Assembly (NCBI GenBank): GCA_001466705.2
Contig: LATX02000249.1
Span: forward strand, 149,360-213,359
Source of the DNA: Moniliophthora roreri
Taxonomy: Eukaryota; Basidiomycota; Agaricomycetes; Agaricales; Marasmiaceae
Length of the DNA: 64,000 bases
Direction: 5' to 3'
This document shows, piece by piece, positions 1 to 13,737 of this stretch (position 1 is the stretch's first letter; every line of letters begins with the position of its first letter). The notes beneath the pieces were generated by a model. The model ran no database searches, was not told where the DNA came from, and saw only the letters and a list, made by a program, of their open reading frames with translations. Position numbers and translations under genes: made by a program.

Positions 1-1118
1 GACTCAATACCCTTGATCCATGACTGGGTGAATGGATCGAGCTCTGGATTAATATATCCAGGTCCCTTTTTCTGTGGTGGGTGCAGTACCTTTCTAATAT
101 CCTTTAATGCCTCCAGAGCCTCTGCAATCATTGGTGCTTCACACTGCTGCCCATCAGCATCTGCTTGTGCATAATGTGAAGGCTGTTCACCACTTGGAAT
201 ATCTCCACTGGAGTTTTCATTGATGTTCAATGTGCTATTTTCAACATTGGAATCATAATTATTCTGATCAATGGAATTGTGTTCATTGGAATCACTGGTG
301 CCTAATAGACTTGCTTCATGTGGTACTGACTTTGGATAGGCCTCTAGTGAATCTGAGGATCCAGTCTGATAGTGGGTGTAACGTGTGGGCTTATGGAAAT
401 GTTTTGGGGACCAGTCACGAAGTTGTGCATGAAGAAAGCATATACGAGAACATGGGGTAGAGAGCAGCGATGTTCTGATAGAAAAAAAGCTAAATTGGGA
501 CTGGGATTCATGGGGAATGTCATTGAAATCACATGCAAGAGGGCACATGTTCATGGGTATGGGGATCTTGTTTACAGCGGGTTTAGCAAAGAAGTCGTAA
601 TTATTGATATTGGATGTTGGGTCTACATGAACTGGACATCATACTGGAGATTCAGACCAGCTACACTAATCAAGAATGAGTCTGGATTTGCAGAGAAACA
701 GCTGTCACTCACATTATCCTTTTTTCCTTCAACCCATGCTTTCTTCCTGGGGGTTACAGCCTCTATAATCCTCTGAACTCCTCCTACAACAGCTTCTCCC
801 ACTCTCTCTCCCACTCTAAGCAAGTTTGTGCGACATGTGAGCATTGTTTTCTTCGGAGGAGCCATCAGATACGTTATCTTGGTTCAATACTGCTCTATCA
901 GGGGATTCAAATCATGCTCAATGTCATTAAAATTAACATAATTGGATACTACAAACCATTTAGAGTAATTCTCAGAGAACGAAACAATGAATTCCACTCA
1001 TTGACATGCACAGATGGAAGGAAAAGATGGAAGGAGCAAGATAGAAACAAAATTCAAGGCCTGAAATGGAAAGTCATGCCTTGCCATGTGGGGTCAGTAG
1101 AATATGAATGCAGGCTAC
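1..1118. other. AT-rich stretch, no gene recognised
   Basis: Several short open frames exist on both strands (for example 372-776 plus and 623-865 minus) but none shows a recognisable domain or a consistent splice pattern. CpG is rare, as in the repeats that follow. I take it as decayed repeat sequence. Confidence 0.4.
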
Positions 1119-2757
1119 CTTAATGCTATAATATGCATCACTAGATACATACTGGACTATATTGGAGCATGCTGGAGGGGCTGTAATATAGGTAATTTGA
1201 ATCAGTATGTTCTGTTATATTCTAGAAGTAACTTTCCAGTAATGTCAAGAGCATAAGAATGTCAAAAGCACATGATAAATAGGTAAACAGTCTGTATGCA
1301 CAGGACATGGTATTGATACTATTCATATGAATTTTCCTAATAACCAATCTTTCACCTTTATAGTCTTATATACTTATAAAACCCATGTCCACTCTGAGAT
1401 GACCTTTCCCTATTGATTTTGGTACTATAATAAATAGGTAAATAGCCTGTACATGCAGAATATGGACATTTTAACTTTATATAATCTGGTAGATGCATTA
1501 TAGTGGTTATATAGATGTCCTAAGGGGTGAATAATGGAGATTAAGTGTCCTAGTATATGGGAAAATAGATTTGGAAGCCAGTTCAATTGAGTATTGGTGT
1601 ATATATGAGCAAAATACTGAAAAAACCTGAAATGGGATGATGGATGGTACTGTATGGGATCTATTGATGCTGAACATTATCCCTCATAGCTGGGACATCC
1701 TTTATATGTCTGTCTGTTGAAGACAGAAGCTTATGGATGTATTATTTTCTCCTGAAGTACTATAGCCAAATTTGCTTTTTTGGGATTTTAGTAGTACTAC
1801 AGAACAGGCAATAATTTGAATGAGCTGAAGTGTGGTCAGAACTTCTTTATTGATGTACTGATGAGGACTATATACTTACCAAAGCATTCACAGTGCTCTA
1901 ATATACTTTTTACAGAGCATAATTGTTGTACAAATAATTTAGCCAGTAATCATGGAATAGCTCCTCAGGAGATGATTACTGTACCAAGGTGACTTCAGAT
2001 TCGAGTTCAGAAACCCAAAAAAGGGTAGGGAGCAACCTTTGGGTATATCAATAGCATCATATTCAATGGGTGTTCAGAAAGCCTCAAAAAACCACTTGTA
2101 TGTGGATATCTTCACAGGCAGTAATCCAGGCCTCATGGGACCATCAGAATCGAATTTGGAGCATTAAATAACATTGGAAATGAGTCCTGGGNATGAGGGA
2201 TAATGTTCAGCATCAATAGATCCCATACAGTACCATCCATCATCCTATTTCAGGTTTTTTCAGTATTTTGCTCATATATACACCAATACTCAATTGAACT
2301 GGCTTCCAAATCTATTTTCCCATATACTAGGACACTTAATCTGCATTATTCACCCCTTAGGACATCCATATAACCACCATAAGGCATCTACCAGATTGCA
2401 TAAAGTTAAAATGTCCATATTCTGCATATACAGACTATTGATCTAGTATTACTGTACCCAAATCATCAGGGATTTGTATTTCAGAGTAGGAATGGGCTTT
2501 ATAAGTATATAAGACTATAAAGGTGAAAGATTGGTCATCAGGAAAATTCATATGAATAGTATCAATACTATATCCTGCACATACAGGTTGTTTACCTATT
2601 TATTGTGCTACTTTTAACATAATTATGCTTTCAAAATCACAGGAAAGGCATTCTATAATATAACAGAACATACTGATCCAAATTACCTATATGACAGCCT
2701 CTCCAGCATGCTCCAATATAGTCCAGTATGTATCTAGTAGTGCATATTACAGCATTA
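1119..2757. repeat. Large fold-back element with about 570-bp inverted arms
   Basis: The arm 1,119-1,690 is repeated in inverted orientation at about 2,190-2,757. Outer ends pair (TTAATGCTATAATATGCA against TGCATATTACAGCATTA) and the inner ends pair around 1,650-1,690 and 2,193-2,230. About 500 bp lies between the arms. The arms have diverged by scattered substitutions and small indels. No transposase frame is visible, so this is a non-autonomous fold-back or a DNA-transposon remnant. A single N at 2,192 lies at the inner edge of the right arm. Confidence 0.7.
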
Positions 2758-4340
2758 TTACATCAAATAATGTCAGGTAACATTATTTTTGATCCCATTA
2801 TATAGACCCAGCTAAGGCAAGTCCAAATATATATGGCTTACATAATGCTTCTAAGATATTCTCACACAGTCACTAAAATGTGTCTCTTTTCAAAGAAAAA
2901 GTTGTTGGTCTAGTTATCAGTCTTTTTTGCAAAACAGTTTCTAATAGTTGGTGTTTTTTGCCAAAAGGTACCTGCTATGGGTGAACAGCAAAGGTGGAAG
3001 GTGACAATGACAATGAGGGGTAGGGAACAATAGTGATGATAGGTGGTGACAATGAGCAAGATGATGACAAAAGGAGAGGGAGATGGTGGTAGTATAAAGG
3101 AAAGAAGAAAATTGCAAAGTCTGAAATCTGTTGCACAAATAAACAAACAATTGTAGGGGTCTTGACTCATGTGAAGATGTGCTGCCCAATCAACAAATAT
3201 CACCCTCAGAGTCACAATGATGACAGTTTCCTCCCTGAATCCCTGCAAAAAACTCTGTAAAACCCAGACTTACCACAGGGAACTCATCCAAACCCTACAA
3301 GAACAGCTCTGGTGCCAAAAACCCAAGATATCTCTTATAACTGCTCTTAACCTCCCTCAACTGGTAATGGCAGTGATACACCAATTTTATAAACCTTTCA
3401 AATTTTATACATATGAATGTCATTTGGATGTATTTAAATGGTTGAAATGATAAGAAACATGGAAATAGAAGGACTGATACAAGCCCAAGTGGTCAGTCAA
3501 AACCTATATATGCTTGATAGCATGAAGCTATAAGTTAATTGCACTATAGTACACTCCACATGGGTACCAAGTCACTTATAGACTCTCAATATTGTGCCTC
3601 TAGCCTCCCAAAACCTGTAGGGACCTCTATATAGTGTGTTCAAGAAAGACATATTGATAGTTGAACATATATGTAGTGTATCAAGAGGATATTTTACTTT
3701 TAAACAACTTTCATTTGCTCTCAGAGAGCTTATTCAAGCTCAGGATGATACTTATGATATACTAAGAGAACAGAGAATAATGATATCAAGATCAGATATA
3801 CAATGAAATATTAGATCAAGTAGATGATCACTCTACATTCCGAGATGGTAATGCAATGATCCCTCCAAAGATAGAAGGAAAGTGATAAGACAGAAATCAG
3901 ATAGGACTGATAGACAAGAGAAGAAAAGTGAGAGATCAGAATGAGTCAGTCAGATAGAATAGATGGAACAAGGAAATACTTGATGACTTCTACAGAAGTT
4001 GAGAGTATTTCTGACTGTTGAAAAATAGGATAAGGAACTCCTGTGCAGTAGCAATAGATTCTGAACCTAGATACCCATATACCATGCAGAGGGCCTAGCT
4101 CAAGTTGTGCTTCCAATACTCAAGATTATATTTATTAGTAACCTGCATACCTATATATGGTATGGGATTACTAGTGTGAAAAGGGACTGAACCCATATAC
4201 ATTCATTTTTGTGATTTTCTTGTGACCAGTATGATATATACCTATTATTATAATTTTATTGTAAATATTTGTTGCCAGCAGTATATAAGGACAGCCATTT
4301 TGTAGGTAGAAGCAAGAGGAATCTGCCCCACTACTATATG
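2758..4340. other. AT-rich repeat-derived stretch, no gene recognised
   Basis: No frame with recognisable domains. Two motifs recur elsewhere in the window: AACCTGTAGGGACC near 3,612 (also near 16,203 and 63,477, and inverted near 15,940), and TATATAAGGACAGC near 4,281 (also near 17,436, and inverted near 15,158). Both look like pieces of dispersed transposon ends or LTR promoters. Confidence 0.4.
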
Positions 4341-4360
4341 ATATTTATATATAGCTATTG

Positions 4361-5110
4361 TTTGTGTCACTACATATGAGGTGTTCTTTTAACATGGTTC
4401 TCTGATTGAGAAAACACTTAATCTTCTTGCAAAGAGAATTTTTATAAAACCATATATAAATTCTAAATTTAAATTATATCCTCTTAACAAGAATATGCCT
4501 GGAGAATACTAAATTTTCAGCAGCAAAAGATATAGAATTTTCAAATTCTGAGAATTAATAGATAATACAATATATTAGAATAATTTCCATACTGAGAAAA
4601 CATTAAATTTTCTCTGGTTGAAAATGCTCAGAAAATGCTGATAAGATAAGATAAAAATTCCATATTTTCTATTGTGGAAAAGTCAGAGAAAACTCTAGGA
4701 AAACACTAGAAAAATAGTAGGAAAATCATGTGAAAACACTATATTTTAAAGCAGTTCTTAGATAGTTTTCATATAGTTTTCCTTTTGTATTTAACATGTT
4801 TCCTTTGATATAAAATTCAAAATCTTATATTTGTTTTTTAAATGCTTTCTCACTATTTTATAAGGCAGAAAATTTAGTATATTTGTAATCAGAAAACTAA
4901 AGGATAATTCTATAATTTCATTATTATAAAATAATTAAAAAACACAGACTCTTCTGGAAATTAAAATTCAGAGTATGCTTGCTGTTTTCAATATGTAATG
5001 ATAACTTGAAACTAATAGAATTTTCTGAGTGTTGTCTGGAAGCAAATATATAGCAGTATTCTGAGTGTATTTCCGCATAGAAAGAACACCTCATACATAG
5101 TGTGTAGAGA
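4361..5110. repeat. AT-rich element bounded by short inverted repeats
   Basis: ACATATGAGGTGTTCTTT near 4,372 is mirrored by AAAGAACACCTCATACATA near 5,081. The roughly 700 bp between is extremely AT-rich and full of short runs such as GAAAACACT. It looks like a decayed MITE or similar non-autonomous element. No target-site duplication was found. Confidence 0.4.
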
Positions 5111-5741
5111 AATCACATTCAATCAGATTTTCCTCCTCATGTCAGGCCCTAGGGACTCAGAGTAGATCTAGTTGAGATATAAGATTATATACCAAATTTG
5201 ATAGTGATAGCAAAGCCAGATATTTGTTCTATGCTTTAGTGAATAGTTGTTTTCAAGTTTTTTGGTGGCTTTCTGGAGGCAGCTAGTGTTTTGCTAGTGC
5301 TGACACATCTTAGAGAGGGCTCAGGCTACATTGGAAGTAGAAGTTTTCCTGCTTAAGTGTGTTACAGATCACAACCAAAAGGGTTGTATCCAGTACAAGA
5401 GGTACTGTAGTCTTTGATTACTTGAGTTATCACTTCAGGGTAGTCTTACTATTGCCTCAGTGCAATTAGCTGTGGTATTTAGGCTTGATTGAGATAGTAG
5501 AAACCAGAAAACACACAATAAAAACAAATTTATTAAAACAAATATATCCTTGTAGTCTCTGCATTGATAAATGAATACACACTTATTTGGTTCACAAACA
5601 TCAGATAAGAGTCTAAGTGCAGTAACTCTAATCACACCAGACCACACTCTGCATATCACCACATACACATAGACAATAAGAGAGCAGGATCTGATCAACA
5701 GATTAGCTCTTTGTGTAGCATATTCAAGTAGTATGACCAAC
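5111..5741. other. Gene-free stretch upstream of the Gypsy pol, possibly LTR remnant
   Basis: No coding frame. The segment CTAAGTGCAGTAACTCTAAT near 5,614 recurs with one change near 18,060 in the inverted-repeat block. Its position just 5' of a Gypsy pol frame suggests LTR-derived sequence, but no LTR pair was delimited. Confidence 0.3.
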
Positions 5742-8700
5742 TTCTTTCCTCCTGTAAAGTTTCCAGTTTTGCCTCATGTACCTTGAGTAGAAAGGAATAT
5801 ACCTATTCCACCTGGCGTATATGCAGAGATTTGCAAAATAATCAAAGATAAAACTGATGCAGAAGTATATGAACCCTCTAGCTCATCCTATAGATCCAAG
5901 TGGTTCTGTGTCTTAAAGAAGGATGGAAAGAGCCTTCAGCTAGTATATAGTTTAGAACCCTTAAACAGAGTAACGATTTAGTATTCTGGTGTGCCTTCTG
6001 TGACTGCAGAAGTGGCAAATCACTTTGCTAGATGTGCTTGTCTTGGACTGTTAGATATATAGGTTGGATATGATGAAAGATTAATAGATGAGGAGTCAAG
6101 GGACTTGACTACCTTTCAAACACTGTTTGGACCACATAGGTTGGTAAAATTGCCTATAGAATGGACAAATTCAGTATCTATCTTCCATGACAATATATGC
6201 TATATCTTGAGAGATGAGATTCCACATGTAACTATGCTGTATGTTGATAATGTATCTTGTTGAGGACCTCCTTTGCAATACAAGTAACCAGATGGGAGCT
6301 TTGAAATAATACTGGAGGATCCTGGAATATAAAGCTTCATATGAGAGCACTTAAACAACATGAATCAGCTATGCCAATGACTTAAATATGTTGGTGGGAC
6401 CTTTTCTGGACCAAAAGCATTCCTTTGTATTGAGTGAGGAGTGGTGCTTGGATATCAAGTAGGTTCAGAAGGACATGCAGTAAACAAGAAGTCTGCCAAA
6501 GTAGTATTAGACTGGGACCCAGAATCCTTCAAAGGAGAAAGCAATGTAAAATTGTTGCTAGGAACAGCTGTGCAGCTAAGAATGTTTATTAAAGACTATG
6601 TAAAAATTACAAGGCTCTTAAATAAGATATCCAGTGCAAAGGCAATCTTTCATATAGGAGATGAGGAGAAGCAAGCCATATGAGAGCTGCAAGAAGCAAT
6701 TTGTACCACACCCTGTCTAAGACCTGTAGACTATTATAAGCCCTCAATATTGGCTGTTGATACTTTGTGGCAAGCAGTTGGCTTCTACTTGTATCAAGTC
6801 AATCTGAAAAACCTGAAAAAGAAATACTTTAATTTGTTTGGATCAATAGGCTTGAATGAGTGTGAGGCATGATTCTCCCAACCTAAAAGGGAATTATTCA
6901 GGCTCAAAATTGCTTTAGAAGTGACATATTACACTACATATGGATGTAGGGATTTAATTATAGAAATGGATGCTAGCTACATAAAAGGAATGCTAGATCA
7001 TCCAAGTGCTGGACCAAATGCAACTATAAACAGATGGATTGAAGCCATCAGAAAGTATCATTTTGAGTTAGTACATGTGAAAAGAATCATTCATAGCCCA
7101 GATGGTCTATCTAGACCTCTGAGTGGGGGAGCTATGACTGAAAGACTACCTATAAATGAAGAAGACTACCTAGATGATGACAATGGAGAATTGATAAGGT
7201 TCTGGATGGGTGAGGGTGTAATCAACAGGCTGTATCCATTTGAGAACTTTAAAGATGAAATCAATAATCATAGAGGATACCTGTTTGAACTGGCTAAATG
7301 TGTTGAAGACTTTGAAGATGAGCTTCATGATGCTTGGCTAGAAGTGAAAGTAGATGAAGAGGTTAGAGTGAATATACTAAAGTCAAGAGTGATAGAAAGC
7401 ATTGTCACTTTTGTGCAACTAAAAGTATTCTCTCCTTGACTTACTGAAGAATGGAGTAATGATTATCCTTACAAAGAGAAACACTGGAGTGACTTTGCTA
7501 AGAATTTGAATGACCACTTGAATGACTTAAAGAAGTGGTTAGCTGATGAAGATTGGCAAGAAAGTGTAAAGCTGGAGCAATCAGACCACAAATTCTTGGA
7601 AAAGCAATCACCTAAGTTCTTTGTGGACAGGGATGGTAGACCTTATTGAAGAAACAAAAATATGGAAGGCCAACATCAATTGGTCATACCAAAAGAAAAG
7701 AGAATGTGAATGATAACTGCTGCACACAATTATATGGGACATAAAGGCATGTATGCTATGGAAAGTCTCTTAAAGAAGAGATTCTGGTGGCTGGAGCTGG
7801 AAAATGATGTGCAATGGTTTATAAAATCATGTCAAGCATGTCAAGATAGGCTATTAAACCTAATTAAGGTGCCACCAATGCAGATGCACACACCTTCCCT
7901 CTTTCAGAAGATACATATCGACATCTTTAAGGTGTCACCAGCTAGTAATGGGTGCAAGAATGTTGCCCATGCAAGAGATGCCTTATCTAATTGGTTGGAA
8001 GCTTGAGCATTAAGAGATGAGAAAGCTAGATCAATTGGAGACTGGCTTTTTGAAGATATTATATGTTGATGGGGACCTTCCAAAGAGATTGTAATGGATA
8101 ATGCACCACAGCTTGAATTAGTAATGAAATGGCTAAAAGCTAAATACAGAATTAAACATATAAAGATATCACCTTATAATTCTCAAGCAAACAGTAAAAT
8201 TGAATGTGCCCACTTCAATATTAGACAAGCACTAGTAAAAGCTACTGGTGGAGACTTAAAAAGATGGTATTGGTATCTAAAGCCAGTACTGTGGGCAGAT
8301 AGAGTGACAATACAGTGAGGGTTTGGGTGCTCTCCATACTTTCTAGTAACAGAAGCAGAACCTATACTTCCCTTGGACATTGTTGAATCTATCTGGTTGG
8401 TACACACTCTGGATAGAATTCTTACAGATGAAGAATTAATTGGGTATCATGCACTGGCCTTAGCAAAGCATCATACTCATGTCCAAGAGATGATGGAGAA
8501 AGTAGATAAAATAAAGCAGCAAAATGTAAGACAATTTGAGTGAGAATTCATAAATAAGATAAAGGACTATGATTTTAAGCCTAGTATGCTTATGCAGATG
8601 CGTAACATGGCAATAGAAAAGAAATTGGACCACAAAATATACCCTAGATACTTAGGCCCAATGATAGTAGTCAGAAGGACCAAAGGGGAATTGTACATTT

Positions 8701-9047
8701 TAGCAGATATAAATGGAGCTGTAAAGAAAGAAGAGGTAGTGGCTTTCAGAGTCTTACCACACCATGCTCGCTATAAACCTATTGAACTCTCAGAAAACAT
8801 ACATGATCTAATTGACTTGTCAAAAGAGCAGCTGGAAAAGATGCTTGAGACTGATGAGGAAGATCAGTATGATGGTAAAGACTTTGCATTCACCAAAGTG
8901 CCTAAAATGAAATGGCCAGTACCAGGAAGGGAAGAAGTAGACGATGCAATAGAAGAAGATGAGCTGTCTAGCTATGAAGATGAGGAAAATAATGAAGGAA
9001 GTGCAAATAACAGGACCACAAGAGACTTAGAAAAGAGACTTAGATGA
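5742..9047 (+). pseudogene. Ty3/Gypsy retrotransposon pol remnant (RT, RNase H, integrase)
   Basis: This is one reading frame (frame of position 6,441) that stays in register for about 1,100 codons but is broken by many stops. The order is reverse transcriptase (about 5,800-6,330; Y-V-D-N in place of the catalytic YVDD at 6,240), RNase H-like region (about 6,690-7,120), integrase zinc-binding region with H..H..C..C (about 7,720-7,850), integrase core (about 7,900-8,250; D-N-A-P at 8,097) and an acidic C-terminal tail. Stops at 5,784, 6,261, 6,681, 6,870, 7,437, 7,647, 7,707, 8,004, 8,067, 8,316 and 8,541 are all TGA, where relatives tend to have arginine; that is the expected product of CGA to TGA. 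A few TAG and TAA stops also occur (5,979, 6,060, 6,285). No frameshift was found. Gag and protease were not identified. The element cannot encode an active protein. Confidence 0.9.
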
Positions 9048-9070
9048 ATAGGAAAGAGACATCCAGACAT

Positions 9071-12000
9071 TTATTGATATACACTGGACATCAGCAACAC
9101 TATTAGGTGATATATGCTCTGTTTAAGATAAGTCCATAATGAAAGGCTATATAAATGAAGGGAATGTTGTAAAGACATAAAGTGAACAGGAGATAGAAGT
9201 CTACTGAATTGACCCCAGAACATCTTGTGCATATGATAAGTGTAAGCTTGGCAGTAATGGTGAGTGATAGGGACAAAAAGCAAAAGCACTTCATTCAGCC
9301 ACCTGAGAAGCAGTGTTAGAAGGCCCAGCCACAGTCTCTTAAGGGTTAGGAACAACCTCCACATCAGCCAACTTCAACTTGGAAAGCCAATCTGACTGGC
9401 TTCTTTGAATTGTTTGCAAGTGAGCTCATACTGGGAGGCAAAGAAATGAATATATTGTTTGAGGGTAGACATCTCATGATAAAGGAAGTTGGAGACTGAC
9501 AGCAGAACATCAGTCAACATCTTCTCTAAGTCCATAAATGGAACTAGAGCAGTATGTTTGATGATGGAGTCAGCACCAGCAACCCAAAGGTTGCATTCCT
9601 CTTAGAAGGGATGATTATTACCAAATAAAGAGTAGATGGATATATAAGGACATAACAGGAGACTCTTTACACAAATTAGCAATGGGGTGCTCCAGACGAG
9701 AATGTTTGGAACTCTTGCCAAGCTTAGCATTAATGGAAGAGGACTAACAAAAGAAATGAATATTATAATTAAGAACATAGAAAAGAAAAGATGTACTATG
9801 ATGAGATGGTCCTTCTTTTCCTTGAGCTATAGAATGAGATGAATACAAGAATAAGATGGAAAAAGAAGCATAGACAAATGGTCTTCTTCTCCTTGGAGAA
9901 ATGAAGGGACTTAATGGCTTCAGTGGTTGGAGGCTTCAGAGCATGCATAGAAGCATTGAGGCCTTTCTGAGCATTGGCCATCTTGGAAAAGAGATATGAT
10001 TAAACAGAAACAAAGAGAAACATAGTGAAAAAGCACCTCAGTATCTTTGGATAGCACAGTAAGAACAACAACTTCATTGTCATTAGAGCCATCATTGACA
10101 ACCTTGCTGCTTTTCTTGCTCTCTACAAAAAGACTTAGACTTAGAAAGGTTAAAATTTACATAAGAAAGAGATGAGGACATACTGTGGCTACCATGAGCT
10201 TTGTCACCAGCCCAAACAGCATCCATCTCAACTAAGAAATGAGTAATGGCACTCAATTGGAAAGGTTCCTTGATGCCAGGAAGCTTGATAAGTTCCTTAA
10301 TAAGGTCGAGAGCCTTGCTGTACAGATTGTAGGCCTCATCCAAGTGGGCAACATGCCTAAAGTTTAGTAGTTTGCACTTGGAATACTATCTATGAGCCTT
10401 TTTACAGGACAATGAATTAGCAGAAAGACATATGTACCAACTGTTCACACATCTGAGTTGTGGCAGCCTGCCTGATACAAAGCAGAGGCTTAGCAGCACT
10501 CTCTTTGCAATGGTCATAGATAGTGTGCATGTTGGTAAGCCACACTGGATGATCAGCCCATTCTCCTGAAGCATTGGCAACATTTGAGAAAGATGACATA
10601 ATTAGGCCAGTCAAGACAGCAGATCAAAAAGAGAAAGAAGTAGTAAGGGACTGGGGAATGCAGGAGACACAAGTTACATTTTATACTACAGCAACAGTTA
10701 CTTACACATGCCAGTACCCTACTTCTAATGAAATGGCATAGTACCATTTATTTGAAATAGAGACATCTAGGAAAAGTCTTTTGGAAGAGATCAGATAAGA
10801 AAATTGTAACGAGGCAATGTTCTGAACAAGTAATATCCCTGTAACTAAATAAGATAACCAATCAATGAGAACATTGACATTTTTAGTTGGAGAGAGAGAG
10901 ACACTCATGGTCACTCAGTGGTGGCATATTTTGCACACCTGGCACAGCACATGTTCAGATACTCATAGATAGGATCAAAATAGTATACATGTGCCTAAAT
11001 AAGGAAAAGAAATTCCTAATGAGAAGCATAGATCAAAGGAAACATAAAGCATGAGTATGGGAGTTTGTAATGTGCTAACCAAAGCACATCAAATACTCAC
11101 AAAGATCACACATAATAAAGCAAAAGCCCAACTCATAAGGAGAGACATGGAGATATTTTGGATGAGAAATACAAAAAGTCCAAATGATGATACAAAGTCC
11201 AAAAGATTATATACAAAGAGAGATAGTTCTACATGAGCATTTGTGTAGCAACATATTTATCTAAGTATATAATAGCAGTGTAAGAGTTCAGCAGGATATG
11301 AATAACAAAACAAGTAAATTGGCAGCCTCACCAAGAGGACTGGCCAGACAAGAAGCTACTTCTAGGAAGGAGAGTCAGATTAAAAATAAGGTCAGAAAAA
11401 GGAGAGGATGTACTGAAGGAGGACTCCAGATGTCAGATGACTGGTTGGACTCATCCTTCAGAAGGCTGGATACAGGGCCGAATGACATAGGAATGAGTGA
11501 ACCTCTCATAAGCAGAGAAGGAGTAAATATACTCACAACAGCAGACTTCTCAGTAATAATGTCAACCTCCAAAGCATCAAGAGAGGAACCGCTGGTCTCA
11601 GCAGTAGTAGCAACCTCGAGAATGGTCTTGGACACTACTCAATTGTTGGTGCTAATAGTCCACTCTGAGCTCTTCTTGCCAGTGATGTCAATGTCGGTAC
11701 CCTTAATGAAGATGTGGAAAGAGCTGTTGACCAAATCTGGAACCTCACAGAGCTTGTACCCATGGTCCTTAGGATCCTTGAGCAACAGGTCAGAGGAGGC
11801 CCAACCAAATCCAACACAGAGAGAAGTGATCTGAGTGTTGGATGCCTGGAAAGAGGGATCCAAGAATGTCAAGGCTTGCAAAAGTTGATAAGAATCTTGG
11901 ACCTGAGCTTTCAATGCCTCTTGAGCCAAGTTGATAGAACAACTAAGGGCCAAAATCTGATTGTCAAGCCAAGAACAAGCCTCCTGCAACCTGTTAAAGA

Positions 12001-13737
12001 CCAAAATGTCTTTGGAAAGGAGAGAGGCTTGATACAAAAGACCTAGAAAAGAAAAAGGTAAATAGAAAGTGAGATTAATAGAAAGGAAAACACATACTAG
12101 CATATGAACTCAGACTGAGGTCCAAGTCTTTAGTGGCCTCATTGATAGTTTCAAACCACAGTCAGTTATGAGAGCAAGAGAAGCTGCCCTGTTAGCAGCC
12201 TTCACACTTCACAGAAGTAGATGCATCATGATCAAGAACACATGAATGGTTGAGCTTGACACATTTGTGCAAGTGGAGAAGAGAATCTTGTTGACAGGCT
12301 AGGAACCTAAATAAAAAAGAGAAGAGTCTTAAATAAGAAATGTGTACCTTGGGTAATACAGTGACACAGTGAAGGAAAGTTCCCAGAGGAGCCAAAGTAC
12401 CACTATAGACAGCAATAGAAGTGGGAGAATCTGAGATTCAAAAGAGATTAGTTAGAGAAAGAGGAGAAAAGGACAAAATGTAACTTCCTAAGGGCATTTT
12501 GAAGGGTTTGAGCATGACTGAAATACTCAACCAGCTGATCTATAAACTCAGGCTTTTTGGTAAGTTTGCATTCTTGGACGCTATGAGCTGGAATTTTGGT
12601 AGTCATACACATCCTTGACAATAATGTTGGAGTTGCTGACATCCAAAACGATAACCTTGCCTTTTCCCTTGTGTTTGAAAGTTGAAGGTCTAGGAACATG
12701 GTCATCTGAGACACGACAGCAAGAGGAAGAAGCAGCTTTGTTTGAGACAGCCAAGGATTTTTGAGTGTGAGACCTAGTATGGCACTAAAGAAAGGAAATC
12801 CATATGTACTGAGTCAGACTCAGACTTGACCTGCACTGTGACAGTGTTGCTGGAAGGCTTAGAAGACTTCACTGGGACAGGTTAGGGTCAAGATTTTGGA
12901 TAAGACTGCGAAGTGGTGTCTAAGGTGGATTCATCAACCTTAGGCTAAGGAAAAGAGAGAAATTAGTAAAGAGCAATTATAAGCAAATGGAAATAGTACC
13001 TTCTTAGGGGCTGGCACACTAATACTCTGGGTGACAGTGGCTGGAAAAGGACTATGCTATATTCAGAAAATGAGTTGAAATAAAAAACAAGAAAGAGGGT
13101 GATGAACCTTGTGAGAACCTTTAGACTTGGAGGCTATTGCAGACTTCTTGCACATGACATACATAGCAAGAATGTCCTCCAGGGGACCAGGGAAAGAGAA
13201 ATCCTTGAAAGCCTGAGAATGAAATAAAATTAAGAAGAGATAAAAAGATATAAAAGAAGATATATACCTCAAGTTTGAGTTCAGTTTCCCATCCATGTTG
13301 TTTATCAGCATCCAGAATATGAGAAGAGATACTCTCAGGCAGTGACAAGGTAGGGAAACAGTCAGCAAAAGAGTCACAAACAGGAGCAATGGTTAAGAGG
13401 AGTTCTGCATATGGGACTGGGAACCAGGGCTCATCAGCATGTTCAGCAAAAGTGGCCTATAAGTTGAATTTAGAAAAAACAATGAAGAGGAAGTGTTAGA
13501 AAACATACCAAATTATCGCCAAGAGTCTTGTCCAACTTACAGAGGAACATGAGCCTGAGAGCAGTAGAGCCAGCATTGCCCATTTCTTCCAAGGAATCAT
13601 GAAGGTCTTTGAAGGCAGCCAGGATTTGTTCCTCTAGAGGGTACAAGGCCTGGATGATGACTAGCATAAGAGAAGAGACCTCCATCTGGTCAGCAGCTTA
13701 GAGAGTCTTAGAAAGCTTCGTTCTTGCTGTGCTAGCC
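9071..13737 (-). pseudogene. Decayed multi-exon gene(s), Cys-rich, probably transposon-associated
   Basis: On the minus strand, protein-like pieces separated by GT..AG intervals run from an ATG at 13,737 down to about 9,071. Recognisable pieces include a start with repeated Leu/Glu helices (13,685-13,508), a piece around 13,348-13,150, a Lys-rich piece (about 12,714-12,480), a Cys-rich piece (about 12,300-12,190, with C..C..C and VKCEGC, then a stop, then SCSH), a helical piece (12,040-11,640), and further pieces at 10,583-10,100 and 9,500-9,071. In-frame TAA, TAG and TGA interrupt them, often where a CpG arginine codon would fit. The Cys/His spacing could be a zinc-binding domain, but I do not recognise the family. 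It may be one gene or two. Confidence 0.4.
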
